Below are positions 1 through 8,643 of a stretch of 64,000 nt of DNA, piece after piece. Position numbers and translations under genes: made by a program. The DNA comes from Vibrio hepatarius. GTDB taxonomy: Bacteria > Pseudomonadota > Gammaproteobacteria > Enterobacterales > Vibrionaceae. The stretch is from positions 62,001-126,000 of the forward strand of contig NZ_JAHKPM010000018.1 in NCBI RefSeq assembly GCF_018860525.1. The letters run 5' to 3'. The number at the start of each line of letters is the position of its first letter. The stretch's first letter is position 1. The notes beneath the pieces were generated by a model, which made no database searches, was not told the origin of the DNA, and saw nothing but the letters and a program-made list of their open reading frames with translations.

Positions 1-1
1 G

Positions 2-94
2 CCTTTATTAGCTGGAATTTTGCTAACTAAAACGCCAAAATCAGTGTTTGCTAGGCAAGAAAATCGAACCAATAAAGCGAGTGCGAATTTGTGA
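2..94 (+). CDS. C-terminal tail of a probable membrane transporter (partial)
   Basis: The reading frame is open from the window edge and ends in TGA after 30 codons. The visible residues begin with a hydrophobic stretch (PLLAGILLTKT) and continue into a polar, basic tail, as at the end of a multi-pass permease whose last helix is followed by a cytoplasmic tail. The other two forward frames stop within the first 30 bases. The family cannot be named from so little sequence; an MFS-type transporter is only a guess. Confidence 0.4.
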   Translation, partial: PLLAGILLTKTPKSVFARQENRTNKASANL

Positions 95-202
95 GTATGT
101 ATATTGAGTAAGTTCTGATATTTTTTAAGTCATATTGAAACCACTTGACAACGTACTTGATTTAGCGATATCTAACCATTTCTAAGATATAAGGTTATCA
201 CT

Positions 203-325
203 ATGATTGTTGTCTACAGACTTATCAAACTCGCTTTTATATGTGGTGTGTTTTTTACCATTTATGATCTTATTGAGCATGGACAAATGACTTGGCCTAT
301 GCGGTTATTTGGTGTTACGTGGTAA
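203..325 (+). CDS. Small membrane protein, 40 aa, hypothetical
   Basis: This is a 40-codon ORF starting with ATG and preceded by an AAGG ribosome site about 8 bases upstream. It has a hydrophobic segment (LIKLAFICGVFFTIYDLI) followed by a short tail that ends in FGVTW. It lies alone between the transporter tail and the convergent LysR gene. The ribosome site and the single clean transmembrane helix favour a real small protein, but I do not recognise it and chance cannot be excluded. Confidence 0.4.
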   Translation: MIVVYRLIKLAFICGVFFTIYDLIEHGQMTWPMRLFGVTW

Positions 326-332
326 CTTTACT

Positions 333-1262
333 TTAAGTGGCTGAGTTGAGTCTGTGGCTTAAGGCATCACTAATGTAGTCGATAAATACACGTAGACGAG
401 CTGGCATATACTTTGTTTGCGAATACTGCATAGCAACTACGCCATGATAGTTGCTCTTAATAGTCCAGTCGGGAAGGATAGGAACTACCTGCAATGATTC
501 AATTGCTTCAGCAATAACAAAGTCATGAAATATGCCAATGCCGAGTGCCTGTTTAACACCATTTAAACGCATTTGTGAGTGGTTGACTGCATAACGTCCT
601 GTAACCGCAATAGAGTGGAACTCATCATCTTTGAAAAAGTCCCAAACGTCGTCGATCTCAGTTTCAGCAAGGTATAAGCAATCGTGACTTGATAACTCGG
701 TTGGGTGCAATGGTTTGCCTCTTTTTTTGATGTATTCTGGGCTTGCACATAATACAAGATTGGTTTTGCCAATTTCTTTTAAAACTAGGTTTTCGTCTGG
801 TTTATCAGTTAACTTAAAAGCAACGTCAATACCGTTTTTCAGTAGATCAATTTCTCCATCTGCGACACGTAACTTGAGTTGTATATCTGGGTATTGATGC
901 AGAAAAGGCATCACAAAAGGCTGCAAAACTGAGTTAAGAAAAGCCTCAGGAGCCGCGATTGTGAGTGCTCCAGCTGGTTGGGTGTGGTTTGTGGTTGAAA
1001 GTTCCCAAGCTTGTTGTGCAGCGTTAACCATTACAATCGCTTGGTCATATATCTGTTGACCAGTTGGAGTTATGATCAAAGTACGTGTAGTACGCTCAAA
1101 CAATTTAATTGATAGTGCATATTCTAGCCGTGTGATGAGCTTACTTAGCGCCGATGGTGTTACTTTCAGTTTTTTCGCAGCGGCGGTAAAACTGCCTTCA
1201 TCGACAATCAAAATGAATGACGCAAGATCAGGGAGCAAAGAAATAAGTCTAGAGTTAACCAA
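333..1262 (-). CDS. LysR family transcriptional regulator
   Basis: This is a DNA-binding regulator. It has an N-terminal winged helix-turn-helix (PDLASFILIVDEGSF, then TPSALSKLITRLE) and a periplasmic-binding-like effector domain from about residue 90 to the end. I place the start at the TTG at 1262, giving 309 residues, the usual LysR length, with an AGG about 7 bases upstream. The frame stays open to another TTG at 1349, but those extra 29 residues do not look like LysR sequence. The gene faces away from kbl-tdh, leaving about 300 bases between them, so it could control that operon or itself. The effector is unknown. Confidence 0.85.
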   Translation of the reverse strand: MVNSRLISLLPDLASFILIVDEGSFTAAAKKLKVTPSALSKLITRLEYALSIKLFERTTRTLIITPTGQQIYDQAIVMVNAAQQAWELSTTNHTQPAGALTIAAPEAFLNSVLQPFVMPFLHQYPDIQLKLRVADGEIDLLKNGIDVAFKLTDKPDENLVLKEIGKTNLVLCASPEYIKKRGKPLHPTELSSHDCLYLAETEIDDVWDFFKDDEFHSIAVTGRYAVNHSQMRLNGVKQALGIGIFHDFVIAEAIESLQVVPILPDWTIKSNYHGVVAMQYSQTKYMPARLRVFIDYISDALSHRLNSAT

Positions 1263-1444
1263 AATAAGGCCTAAATTTTTCAATAATTTGCAATTTATTC
1301 GTGGTAAATAAATCGTACGGTTAGTCAAACAATGTAAGTTATAAGCCAATCATTGTATTGAGTTGATCATACCATGTGATTTAGGTCATAAAAAAGGACT
1401 ATTTGTGCCTTGAATTCATTAATGTTTTTCCAGTTGGCGGGATA

Positions 1445-1540
1445 ATGAAAATGCTTGGCTTAGATTACACTAACGCACTGAGCTCAATGTCGTCACCATG
1501 GTTAGGTTTTCTGACTAAAAATACGGCTCTAGCACAATAA
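1445..1540 (+). CDS. Possible 31-aa leader peptide upstream of kbl
   Basis: This is an ATG-started ORF of 31 codons behind a GGCGGG ribosome-site-like sequence. It ends 29 bases before the kbl start. Its product is rich in Leu, Thr, Ser and Ala. Its position directly before an amino-acid catabolic operon fits a leader peptide, but no regulatory codon run or clear attenuator hairpin is visible, so this is a weak call. Confidence 0.25.
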   Translation: MKMLGLDYTNALSSMSSPWLGFLTKNTALAQ

Positions 1541-1569
1541 ATTACATAATAACTCGCAAGGAATTTAAC

Positions 1570-2766
1570 ATGGCTTCTGCATTCTACGACCAGATCAAAC
1601 AACAGATTGAAGAGGTAAAGGCTGAAGGTCTTTACAAATCAGAACGTATCATTACTTCTCAGCAACAGGCCGCCGTTAAGATTTCGACGGGTGAAGAGGT
1701 ATTAAACTTCTGTGCCAATAACTACCTAGGCCTCGCCAATCATCCTGAGCTGATAGAAGCGGGTAAAGCCGGTATGGAGCAGCATGGTTTTGGTATGGCA
1801 TCTGTACGTTTTATTTGTGGTACTCAAGATATCCACAAAGAGCTTGAGCAAAAGCTTTCTAAATTCCTTGGTAAAGAAGATACGATTCTCTATACCTCTT
1901 GTTTTGATGCAAATACTGGCCTTTTTGAAACTATTCTTGGCAAAGAAGATGCCATCATATCTGATGCGTTAAATCATGCTTCAATCATCGATGGTGTTCG
2001 TTTGTGTAAAGCGATGCGGTTTCGGTATTCCAACAATAATATGCAGGAACTGGAACAGCAGTTGATCGCTGCAAAAGAAGCGGGTGCACGCAATATTTTG
2101 GTTGTGACAGACGGTGTATTCTCGATGGATGGCGTTGTAGCTAATCTACCTGCTATTTGTGATTTAGCGGAAAAGTACGGTGCCTTGACTATGGTCGATG
2201 ACTCTCATGCAGTAGGTTTTATGGGGGAAAGCGGCGCAGGGACACATGAATATCATAATGTTGTTGATCGTATTGATATTATTACTGGTACGCTTGGTAA
2301 AGCTATGGGTGGCGCGTCTGGTGGTTATACTGCGGGTAAAAAAGAAGTGATTGAGTGGCTTCGTCAACGTTCACGTCCGTACTTGTTCTCAAATTCAGTA
2401 GCGCCAGCCATTGTTAACGCATCCATTCGTGTTCTTGGTCTTCTTCAAGAAAGCGAAGATTTACGAAGTCGTCTTTGGGAAAATGCCAAGCATTTCCGTA
2501 ATCGTATGACAGAAGCTGGCTTTACACTTGCTGGTGCTGATCATGCCATCATACCTATCATGTTAGGTGATGCAAAAGTAGCGGCAGAGTTTGCAGAGCG
2601 TGCACTAGAAAAAGGTATCTACGTAGTAGGTTTTTCTTTTCCTGTTGTACCCAAAGGTCAAGCACGTATTCGTACACAAATGTCAGCAGCACATTCTCCT
2701 GAGCAACTGGATCGTGCGATTAATGTGTTCATCGAGGTTGCCCGTGACATGGAGATTATAAAGTAA
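1570..2766 (+). CDS. kbl: 2-amino-3-ketobutyrate CoA ligase (glycine C-acetyltransferase)
   Basis: This PLP enzyme cleaves 2-amino-3-ketobutyrate with CoA into glycine and acetyl-CoA, the second step of threonine degradation through threonine dehydrogenase. Its 398 residues match the family length. It shows the alpha-oxoamine synthase fold signatures: [11 protein letters not shown] near residue 50, [10 protein letters not shown] near 215, and the PLP-lysine region [14 protein letters not shown] near 244. A ribosome site (CAAGGAA) precedes the ATG. The stop codon overlaps the tdh start (TAATG), so the two genes are translationally coupled in one operon. It acts in the cytosol. Confidence 0.97.
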   Translation: MASAFYDQIKQQIEEVKAEGLYKSERIITSQQQAAVKISTGEEVLNFCANNYLGLANHPELIEAGKAGMEQHGFGMASVRFICGTQDIHKELEQKLSKFLGKEDTILYTSCFDANTGLFETILGKEDAIISDALNHASIIDGVRLCKAMRFRYSNNNMQELEQQLIAAKEAGARNILVVTDGVFSMDGVVANLPAICDLAEKYGALTMVDDSHAVGFMGESGAGTHEYHNVVDRIDIITGTLGKAMGGASGGYTAGKKEVIEWLRQRSRPYLFSNSVAPAIVNASIRVLGLLQESEDLRSRLWENAKHFRNRMTEAGFTLAGADHAIIPIMLGDAKVAAEFAERALEKGIYVVGFSFPVVPKGQARIRTQMSAAHSPEQLDRAINVFIEVARDMEIIK

Positions 2767-3797
2767 TGAAAATCAAAGCCCTGTCTAAACTTAAGCCTGA
2801 AGAAGGTATTTGGATGACTGAAGTGGACAAGCCTGAACTTGGACACAATGATATCCTCATTAAGATAATGAAAACCGCAATTTGTGGTACAGATGTTCAT
2901 ATCTATAACTGGGATGAATGGTCTCAAAACACAATTCCTGTGCCTATGGTGGTCGGCCATGAATATGTGGGTGAAGTTGTCGGCCTTGGCCAAGAGGTCC
3001 GAGGCTTTGAAATCGGTGATCGTGTCTCTGGTGAAGGGCACATCACATGTGGTCACTGCCGTAACTGTCGCGGTGGGCGAACGCATTTATGTCGTAATAC
3101 TGTTGGTGTGGGGGTCAATCGGGAAGGTGCATTTGCCGAGTATCTGGTTATTCCTGCATTCAATGCTTTTAAGATCCCAGAAGGGATTTCAGATGATCTT
3201 GCGTCAATTTTTGACCCATTTGGTAATGCTGTACATACTGCTTTATCGTTTGATTTGGTTGGTGAAGATGTACTAATCACTGGTGCTGGGCCTATCGGTA
3301 TTATGGCTGCTGCAGTGGCTAAGCATGTAGGTGCGCGACATGTGGTTATTACCGATGTGAACGATTATCGCTTGGATCTTGCACGCAAGATGGGTGTTAC
3401 TCGTGCTGTCAATGTTGCCAGTGAAAGCCTAGAAGATGTCATGGCTGAGCTTGGTATGACAGAAGGCTTTGATGTTGGTCTTGAAATGTCAGGTGTTCAA
3501 GCCGCATTTAGTAGCATGCTCAAAACGATGAATCATGGTGGCCGAATAGCTCTCTTAGGCATTCCTCCATCAGACATGGGAATTGATTGGAACCAAGTAA
3601 TTTTTAAAGGTCTTGTGATCAAGGGTATCTACGGCCGAGAAATGTTTGAAACTTGGTACAAAATGGCATCATTAATTCAATCAGGCCTAGATCTAACGCC
3701 AATCATAACGCATCACTTTAAGGTGGATGATTTCCAGCAAGGCTTTGATGCAATGCGTTCTGGTATGTCAGGTAAAGTAATATTGGATTGGCAATAG
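2766..3797 (+). CDS. tdh: L-threonine 3-dehydrogenase
   Basis: This zinc- and NAD-dependent medium-chain dehydrogenase oxidises L-threonine to 2-amino-3-ketobutyrate, the substrate of the upstream kbl product. Visible features are the catalytic zinc region ([12 protein letters not shown] and [10 protein letters not shown]), the structural zinc cluster with four cysteines in [15 protein letters not shown], and the Rossmann motif [18 protein letters not shown]. The length of 343 residues is typical. The start overlaps the kbl stop by one base. A hairpin follows the gene. Confidence 0.97.
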   Translation: MKIKALSKLKPEEGIWMTEVDKPELGHNDILIKIMKTAICGTDVHIYNWDEWSQNTIPVPMVVGHEYVGEVVGLGQEVRGFEIGDRVSGEGHITCGHCRNCRGGRTHLCRNTVGVGVNREGAFAEYLVIPAFNAFKIPEGISDDLASIFDPFGNAVHTALSFDLVGEDVLITGAGPIGIMAAAVAKHVGARHVVITDVNDYRLDLARKMGVTRAVNVASESLEDVMAELGMTEGFDVGLEMSGVQAAFSSMLKTMNHGGRIALLGIPPSDMGIDWNQVIFKGLVIKGIYGREMFETWYKMASLIQSGLDLTPIITHHFKVDDFQQGFDAMRSGMSGKVILDWQ

Positions 3798-3861
3798 TAG
3801 CTTGATATTTTTTTATCAACTTTTATACCTTGGCCTTAGCTAAGTTTGAAGGTAAGGTTTC

Positions 3862-3886
3862 TAGCCGAGCGTTTATCGTTCGGCTA
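3862..3886 (+). terminator. Hairpin after tdh, probable terminator
   Basis: TAGCCGAGCG pairs with CGTTCGGCTA (10 pairs including one G-T) around a 5-base loop, about 65 bases after the tdh stop. It is followed by a T-rich but interrupted stretch, so termination is likely rather than certain. Confidence 0.6.
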
Positions 3887-4054
3887 TTATCTGTTCGATT
3901 TTGATATTTACAAGTGAAAAAAATGTACATTTTATTTCTTTAAAACCCCTTCCTAAAGTTCATATTTAATCATGCATATTTACTTCTAGTTACATTGACC
4001 TTTGATTTATCATAACACCGGTCTTTGTTACACTTATTTTACTAGGGAAGAGAT

Positions 4055-4786
4055 ATGAATAAGATAAATGTGGTAGCTGGAAGCCTCTTGCTGGCTTTAT
4101 GTAGCTCTGTTCAAGCTGCAGAATGGGGCTACCAAGGTGATATAGGTCCAGAGCATTGGGGAGAGTTTGCGAGAGAGTGTGCTGCTGGTAAGAACCAAAG
4201 CCCAATCGATATAAATGAAAATGATACTGTTGAAGCAGAGCTCAAGTCTTTAGACATACACTATGATGGTACAGTGACAGGCTTAACGAATAATGGCCAT
4301 ACATTACAAGCTGTTGTTAGTGGTAGCAATGTATTCACTCTCGACGGTATTGAATTTAATTTAGCGCAGTTTCATTTCCATACTCCTTCTGAAAACCATA
4401 TCAAAGGTCATGGTTACCCTCTAGAAGCGCATTTTGTCAATGCAGATAAAGCTGGGCACCTAGCTGTTTTAGCAGTGATGTTCGATCTTGATACACATAA
4501 GAATAGAGAGATGAGCAAACTGATTAAATCGATGCCCGAAACCAATCATACTGTGACACTAGACAGCCCGTTTTCTGTCAAAGATATGTTACCTAAAACT
4601 GCCAAATATTATCGCTTTAATGGCTCTTTAACCACACCACCTTGTTCTGAGGGAGTTCGTTGGATAGTCGCTAAATCTCCACAGTCACTCACTTCGGATC
4701 AAGCGAAGCAACTGGAGCTGGTTATGGGTGCAAACAACCGTCCGCTGCAAAATCACAATGCTCGAGTCGTACTTTCAAATGATTAA
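4055..4786 (+). CDS. Alpha-class carbonic anhydrase, periplasmic
   Basis: This enzyme interconverts CO2 and bicarbonate. A signal peptide covers about residues 1-21 (cleavage near SVQAA), placing it in the periplasm. The alpha-carbonic anhydrase domain then starts with WGYQGDIGPEHWGE. Zinc-ligand histidines are visible in FHFHTPSENH and EAHFVNAD. The substrate-pocket segment SLTTPPCSEGVRWIV is intact. An AGGGAAGAGAT ribosome site precedes the ATG. It is a single gene that may help supply or sense inorganic carbon in sea water. Confidence 0.95.
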   Translation: MNKINVVAGSLLLALCSSVQAAEWGYQGDIGPEHWGEFARECAAGKNQSPIDINENDTVEAELKSLDIHYDGTVTGLTNNGHTLQAVVSGSNVFTLDGIEFNLAQFHFHTPSENHIKGHGYPLEAHFVNADKAGHLAVLAVMFDLDTHKNREMSKLIKSMPETNHTVTLDSPFSVKDMLPKTAKYYRFNGSLTTPPCSEGVRWIVAKSPQSLTSDQAKQLELVMGANNRPLQNHNARVVLSND

Positions 4787-4806
4787 TTGACATCATCTTT
4801 TTCTTT

Positions 4807-4844
4807 GGTTCTGTGATGTGCTAAGTTAATTCAGTCACAGAACC
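4807..4844. terminator. Hairpin between convergent genes
   Basis: GGTTCTGTGA and TCACAGAACC form a perfect 10-bp stem with an 18-base loop, between the carbonic anhydrase gene and the convergent hypothetical gene. T-tracts are weak on both sides, so a shared terminator is likely but not proven. Confidence 0.5.
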
Positions 4845-4862
4845 TATGAATTTAGCTTAACT

Positions 4863-5306
4863 CTATTTGTTAGCAATTAAAGCATATTGTCGAAGTAAAT
4901 CCGTTAAACTTGTCACCCATTCTATTGCGTTCTCTGGGGCTTCCTCAAGTATGGCTTCCACATGTTCGCAATGTACCGCAAGATTAATTGTTCGTTCTAG
5001 TTTAAAAGATATGGCATAAAAGTGCCAAAGTAAGAGTCTCTGCATACGCTTAGTGTTTTGAATAGGTTGTTCAGAATCATTAAAGAGTGCAGGTAATTGA
5101 CTTAACGCGATGGCATGCATTCTCAGCATAGCGTCAAATTGTGCTTGAAAAAGCTTATCTTCTGAAGCCGTTTCATCGGCTTCAAACGTAAAGAGCTCAG
5201 ACATTGAGTTCTCATCTATGAGTCGATTTAGCATTTTAAGGCTCAGTTCTTGAAGCTCATCCCTAGAGGTATTTTCCAAGTATAAGAGAGTATAATCTCG
5301 TTCCAC
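4863..5306 (-). CDS. Hypothetical cytosolic protein, 147 aa
   Basis: I do not recognise this protein. It is acidic, has no signal peptide or membrane segment, and looks entirely helical, with leucine-rich amphipathic stretches (ELQELSLKMLNRLID, RMQRLLLWHFYAISFKLERTI). The start MERDYTLLYLE is the only ATG near the N-terminus. It is a single gene, convergent with the carbonic anhydrase gene. No function is assigned. Confidence 0.7.
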   Translation of the reverse strand: MERDYTLLYLENTSRDELQELSLKMLNRLIDENSMSELFTFEADETASEDKLFQAQFDAMLRMHAIALSQLPALFNDSEQPIQNTKRMQRLLLWHFYAISFKLERTINLAVHCEHVEAILEEAPENAIEWVTSLTDLLRQYALIANK

Positions 5307-5425
5307 AACATATCCATGGTTAATGTATTAGAACGCTATTTTATATCGCTGTTGATAGAAATCCAGTCTAACTTAGTCGATTAGAGTTCAATTAAATAGG
5401 TAAATGTTACATGGAATGTAAACAA

Positions 5426-5451
5426 ATAGCCCCACATGATAGTGGGGCTAT
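5426..5451 (-). terminator. Strong intrinsic terminator
   Basis: ATAGCCCCAC and GTGGGGCTAT form a perfect 10-bp stem around a 6-base loop. Read on the minus strand it is followed by a T-rich stretch (TTGTTTACATT). It lies 23 bases past the stop of the minus-strand small ORF and far from any annotated gene, so something on the minus strand is probably transcribed into it. Confidence 0.75.
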
Positions 5452-5474
5452 ATATTGTTGTGTTTGCGTTGTGG

Positions 5475-5567
5475 TTAGCCGCTGACGTTGTTCGCGAATA
5501 CTTGGTTCACGAGTACGTTAGTTGATACATTTTTAACCCTAGATGTCTGATGATAATTTGCAAACAT
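5475..5567 (-). CDS. Possible 30-aa protein or remnant of a gene end
   Basis: This ATG-started frame encodes 30 residues, with a C-terminal part (NVSTNVLVNQVFANNVSG) that looks like real protein sequence, and is followed by a perfect terminator. The frame is closed by a stop four codons before the ATG and no ribosome site is obvious. It could therefore be a small protein, the decayed 3' end of a larger gene, or part of a small RNA. I do not recognise it. Confidence 0.3.
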   Translation of the reverse strand: MFANYHQTSRVKNVSTNVLVNQVFANNVSG

Positions 5568-5850
5568 AAGGTACGGTTGTGGTTAATCTCAAGATAATTT
5601 ATGTGATCTTTGTCCATGGTTTTATATCTATCTGATGCATATTTTGCAAGTAAGCTTTGAAGTTAAGCAGGTTGAATCTGGCACTGACAAGCCATTGTTT
5701 TGCATCGATAGCAGTGACTAAACTTGTTAGTATTGTGATTGTCGTAGGAAAATATTAATTAGTGGAAGGCAAATATATATATGCTACCTATTATCTAATT
5801 GTCCACATTTTCTATCTGCACATTTATATAAGCAAATTATAGGTATTGGA

Positions 5851-6318
5851 ATGAAAAAAATTGTTTTGTTGTTTACTCATTTGGTTTGCGGAGCTTTTGG
5901 TTTTGCTCTTGGGATCTATGCTCTACCTATACTTACTCAGCCTGATTCTCCCACCATGAGTTCGGTTGAAAAAATTACCAATAACGCTATTTATACAGCT
6001 ACATTTCAACGTGATCGCAAAGATAGCGATTTTCTTCATTGGGGTGAAGGTTCGGTGTCAATTAGTAAACAACAGATCGCTTTTGTTGGAGAATTAGCTC
6101 CTGGCCCCGATTATAAACTGTATTTATCTCCTCAGTTTGTTGAAACAGAACAAGATTTCAATGATAAAAAACACAATATGACAAGGGTGGGTGACGTCAA
6201 AACATTTGATCGTTTCGCTTTAAATCTACCTCAAGAATTAGATTTATCTCAATACAACACAGTTGTGGTTTGGTGTGAGACGTTTGGTGAGTTTATCACC
6301 TCTGCGAGGTTTAAGTAA
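5851..6318 (+). CDS. DM13 domain protein, membrane-anchored
   Basis: An N-terminal hydrophobic segment (about residues 4-25) anchors or exports the protein. The rest is a DM13 domain of about 100 residues with its hallmark single cysteine near the end (VVVWCETFGEFITSARF). DM13 domains are proposed electron-transfer modules in exported proteins. The exact role in bacteria is unclear. A GGTATTGGA ribosome site lies just before the ATG. The gene stands alone upstream of the MscS-like gene. Confidence 0.8.
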   Translation: MKKIVLLFTHLVCGAFGFALGIYALPILTQPDSPTMSSVEKITNNAIYTATFQRDRKDSDFLHWGEGSVSISKQQIAFVGELAPGPDYKLYLSPQFVETEQDFNDKKHNMTRVGDVKTFDRFALNLPQELDLSQYNTVVVWCETFGEFITSARFK

Positions 6319-6437
6319 TTGCTGGAGCGATTCCATTATCGGGCATAGCTGATTGGTATACTGCTGTGGTTGTTTTAGAATGAGGTGTAGATTGGGGCTG
6401 ATGGCTTTTTGTTATTCACTGGTGTAGGGAGTTTAGA

Positions 6438-7298
6438 TTGGAAAATCTACATCTTGTTATCAATTTTTTTTTGACTCATAAGTTTATCTTTACGGTATTT
6501 ATTATTGGGCTTGTTGTTGTTGTTCGAAGAATAATATTATCGAAAATTCGTGGTGATGTGGCTTTTGTAACAGAAAAACAACGAAGCTGGATGTCTAGAA
6601 CAAAGAATGGCACCTTTTCTATTACTGTTTTACTGCTGTTCATGTTGTGGAAGTCGGAAATAAATGAATTTGCGTTATCCGTTACTGCAATAGCCATTGC
6701 TATCGTGGTAGCGTCAAAAGAGATTATTCTTTGTTTCACTGGGTTTATTCAGCGTGCGAGCTCTAGATCTTTTAGAATTGGTGATTGGATTGAGGTAGGT
6801 AAGTTGTGCGGCGAAGTTATTGAACACAACATGATGGCGACTGTGATCCAAGAAATTGATTTGCACCATGGTCAGTATCATTTTACTGGAAAAACCGCGA
6901 CCTTACCCAATAGCATGTTTTTTACTTTCCCAGTTAAAAACCTCAATTTCATGAAGCGCTACGTCTACCATAACTTCTCGATTGTGGTGGTTGAGTTTGT
7001 TAATTTATATCCCTTGCTTCCAACTATGATTAATAAGATCGAGGATCACTGTCAGTACTTTAGTGATGTTGCAACACGTTACAACTCTATGATTGAAAAG
7101 CATGCAGGTGTCGATTTGCCAGGCGCAGAACCACATATTCATATCAATAGTGCTTCCACAGGAGAACAAGTTGTCCATTTTATGCTATTTTGCCCAACAG
7201 AAAAGGCGACACATCTTGAACAGGAAATAAGGAAAGACTTTATGACCTTATACGAGGAAAAGTTTACCTTGGATAAAAAAGTATTAGAGTCTGACTAG
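6438..7298 (+). CDS. MscS-like mechanosensitive channel family protein
   Basis: Residues 1-110 contain about three hydrophobic segments (FIFTVFIIGLVVVV; SITVLLLFMLW; ALSVTAIAIAIVVASKEII). The last resembles the pore-lining helix of MscS channels. A beta domain follows (FRIGDWIEVGKLCGEVIEHN, then TLPNSMFF), the typical MscS signature, and the C-terminus is alpha/beta. The start is a TTG at 6438 with a GGGAG ribosome site 7 bases upstream; no ATG is available. At 286 residues it is a small member. A role in osmotic or pressure response is inferred from the family. Confidence 0.85.
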   Translation: MENLHLVINFFLTHKFIFTVFIIGLVVVVRRIILSKIRGDVAFVTEKQRSWMSRTKNGTFSITVLLLFMLWKSEINEFALSVTAIAIAIVVASKEIILCFTGFIQRASSRSFRIGDWIEVGKLCGEVIEHNMMATVIQEIDLHHGQYHFTGKTATLPNSMFFTFPVKNLNFMKRYVYHNFSIVVVEFVNLYPLLPTMINKIEDHCQYFSDVATRYNSMIEKHAGVDLPGAEPHIHINSASTGEQVVHFMLFCPTEKATHLEQEIRKDFMTLYEEKFTLDKKVLESD

Positions 7299-7381
7299 AG
7301 TATGGAGCCCCTTTGGAATGTATTGAATTCGACAGTTTGGCTTTTGCTCTCTAGCGTTGTAGTGTCGTATGGGGAAAACAT

Positions 7382-7561
7382 GTGAATAAAGAAGTACCTG
7401 CACCATGTGTACGTTTATGTTGCCTTAGCGAAGATGATATGTGTCTTGGATGTTACCGTACGCTAAAGGAGATTCTAGACTGGAATGCGTACAGCAATGA
7501 AGAGAAGACAAGGGTAATTGCTCGCTGTGACAAGCGTAAAAAATCATTTAAAAGGGGTTAA
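7382..7561 (+). CDS. DUF1289 small cysteine protein
   Basis: This is a 59-residue protein starting at GTG 7382 behind GGGG (7 bases upstream). It has the DUF1289 pattern: PCVRLCCLSEDDMCLGCYRTL followed by W, then a helical end. Four cysteines arranged as C-x3-CC-type and C-x2-C could bind metal, but the family has no established function. A second, longer DUF1289 protein is encoded at 60561-60887. It follows the MscS-like gene by 83 bases and ends just before a hairpin. Confidence 0.8.
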   Translation: MNKEVPAPCVRLCCLSEDDMCLGCYRTLKEILDWNAYSNEEKTRVIARCDKRKKSFKRG

Positions 7562-7588
7562 AGGCTAGAAGCCATTACCCCTATGTAA
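7552..7588 (+). terminator. Terminator-like hairpin after the DUF1289 gene
   Basis: AGGGGT near the stop codon can pair with ACCCCT about 25 bases later, with an inner AGGCT/AGCC stem. No strong T-tract follows. Confidence 0.4.
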
Positions 7589-7632
7589 TCGTGATTATAA
7601 AATGTCATGGCATAAATATCTGCCAGAATAAT

Positions 7633-8325
7633 TTAGGCGTCTGTGGGTTCAAGCTCGACTCGGAATGGTTGTTCGGCGATAATAGACTTTAGCTCACACA
7701 ATCGCTTAACTAATCTCCCGTCAAGTAGAGTTCCTGCTTTTACAAGGCAAACGCCATTATTAGCGAAAATGTCGCGTGTTAATGTCATTCCTGCACGTAA
7801 ATCAAAAGGGCTCTGCAGAGTGATTGTTTCGTCATTATTTTTTTCTGTCGTCTCGATTGACTGAGCTTGATTGCAAGAGTTAAGATCAGTTTCGATTTCG
7901 TGATAGAGGTGTTGTTGGTAGAGTTCAGTGTGACCAAGCACTGCTTGCTCTATTTGTTCTCGCGCATCTTTTACAGTTACAGGTTTTGGTAAAAAAGCAT
8001 CAATTTCAAGTCTCATACAGGCGGATATAGTTTCTACATCTGAAAGGGATGTTACCGCAATGATACTGGTTTCAGGTATTGCATGTGTTGCACCTGTTCG
8101 TATTGCTTTAATAAGCTGTAAGCCGTTAATGTGAGGCATATTAATGTCAGTTACGACAAGATCGATATGATTATGCTCGATTTTTTCCATAGCAGTTTGA
8201 CCGTCAGGCGCACTCAAAATATTTTCATACCCGCTTTTAAACAACATACCTATTAGTGCTTTTCGAGATAAATTGTTATCCTCAACGACTAGAATCGTGA
8301 ATTTGTCAGGTTCGAACCTTGCCAT
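7633..8325 (-). CDS. Response regulator with receiver domain and C-terminal uncharacterised domain
   Basis: The receiver domain occupies residues 8-130. It has the acidic pair (VVEDN), the phospho-acceptor Asp near residue 60 (LVVTDINMPHINGLQL), the conserved Thr (IIAVTS) and Lys (FLPKPVT). After a polar linker, residues 165-230 form a small beta-rich domain (LRAGMTLTRDIFANNGVCLVKAGTLL), like the segment found after receivers in several HD-GYP and related regulators. It has no helix-turn-helix or enzyme domain, so it probably works by protein contact. No cognate kinase gene is adjacent. Confidence 0.88.
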   Translation of the reverse strand: MARFEPDKFTILVVEDNNLSRKALIGMLFKSGYENILSAPDGQTAMEKIEHNHIDLVVTDINMPHINGLQLIKAIRTGATHAIPETSIIAVTSLSDVETISACMRLEIDAFLPKPVTVKDAREQIEQAVLGHTELYQQHLYHEIETDLNSCNQAQSIETTEKNNDETITLQSPFDLRAGMTLTRDIFANNGVCLVKAGTLLDGRLVKRLCELKSIIAEQPFRVELEPTDA

Positions 8326-8643
8326 ACGCTTCTCCTCTATGGATCAATCAACTCTCGCTAACTGATTTCCCTTAAATAATAGTACCAAAGCAAAATTTGA
8401 ACCATAGAAAGGTTTACTTATGTGGTATCAGTTGATTATCAGGAGTTTGGTTTATGTTAAACCATAAATAGAGACATAAAAATCAGTGACTTAAACTGTA
8501 ATCGTGTATGTTATTAAGAAGCTATATCAGGATAAGGTACGAATTATAGATTGTATTGTTAGAATAGAATATTACTTATTATGATTCTCAATTTGAGATT
8601 ATTAGGTAATGATCTGCGTTAATTCGCAGAAAAGGATAGTTGG
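8326..8643. other. 318-base intergenic region, no supported gene
   Basis: This AT-rich spacer lies between the CDF transporter end and the response regulator start, both on the minus strand. It must contain the regulator promoter. A small TCTGCG/CGCAGA hairpin lies at 8612-8629, just past the transporter stop, and may help termination. Confidence 0.4.

Larger units (their letters stand above)
5307..5850. other. 544-base intergenic region with a small minus-strand transcription unit
   Basis: Apart from the short minus-strand ORF and the hairpin listed separately, the stretch is AT-rich with no other ORF I can support. The right end must hold the promoter of the DM13 gene, but I see no clear -35/-10 pair. 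Confidence 0.5.

Noticed and set aside
1350..1569. Possible glycine riboswitch before kbl
   Set aside because: I could not find the paired aptamer cores or a terminator stem; the interval is also short for a tandem glycine riboswitch.
2658..3086. 142-codon minus-strand ORF over the kbl-tdh junction
   Set aside because: It lies fully inside two certain genes on the other strand, has low-complexity antisense composition and no ribosome site.
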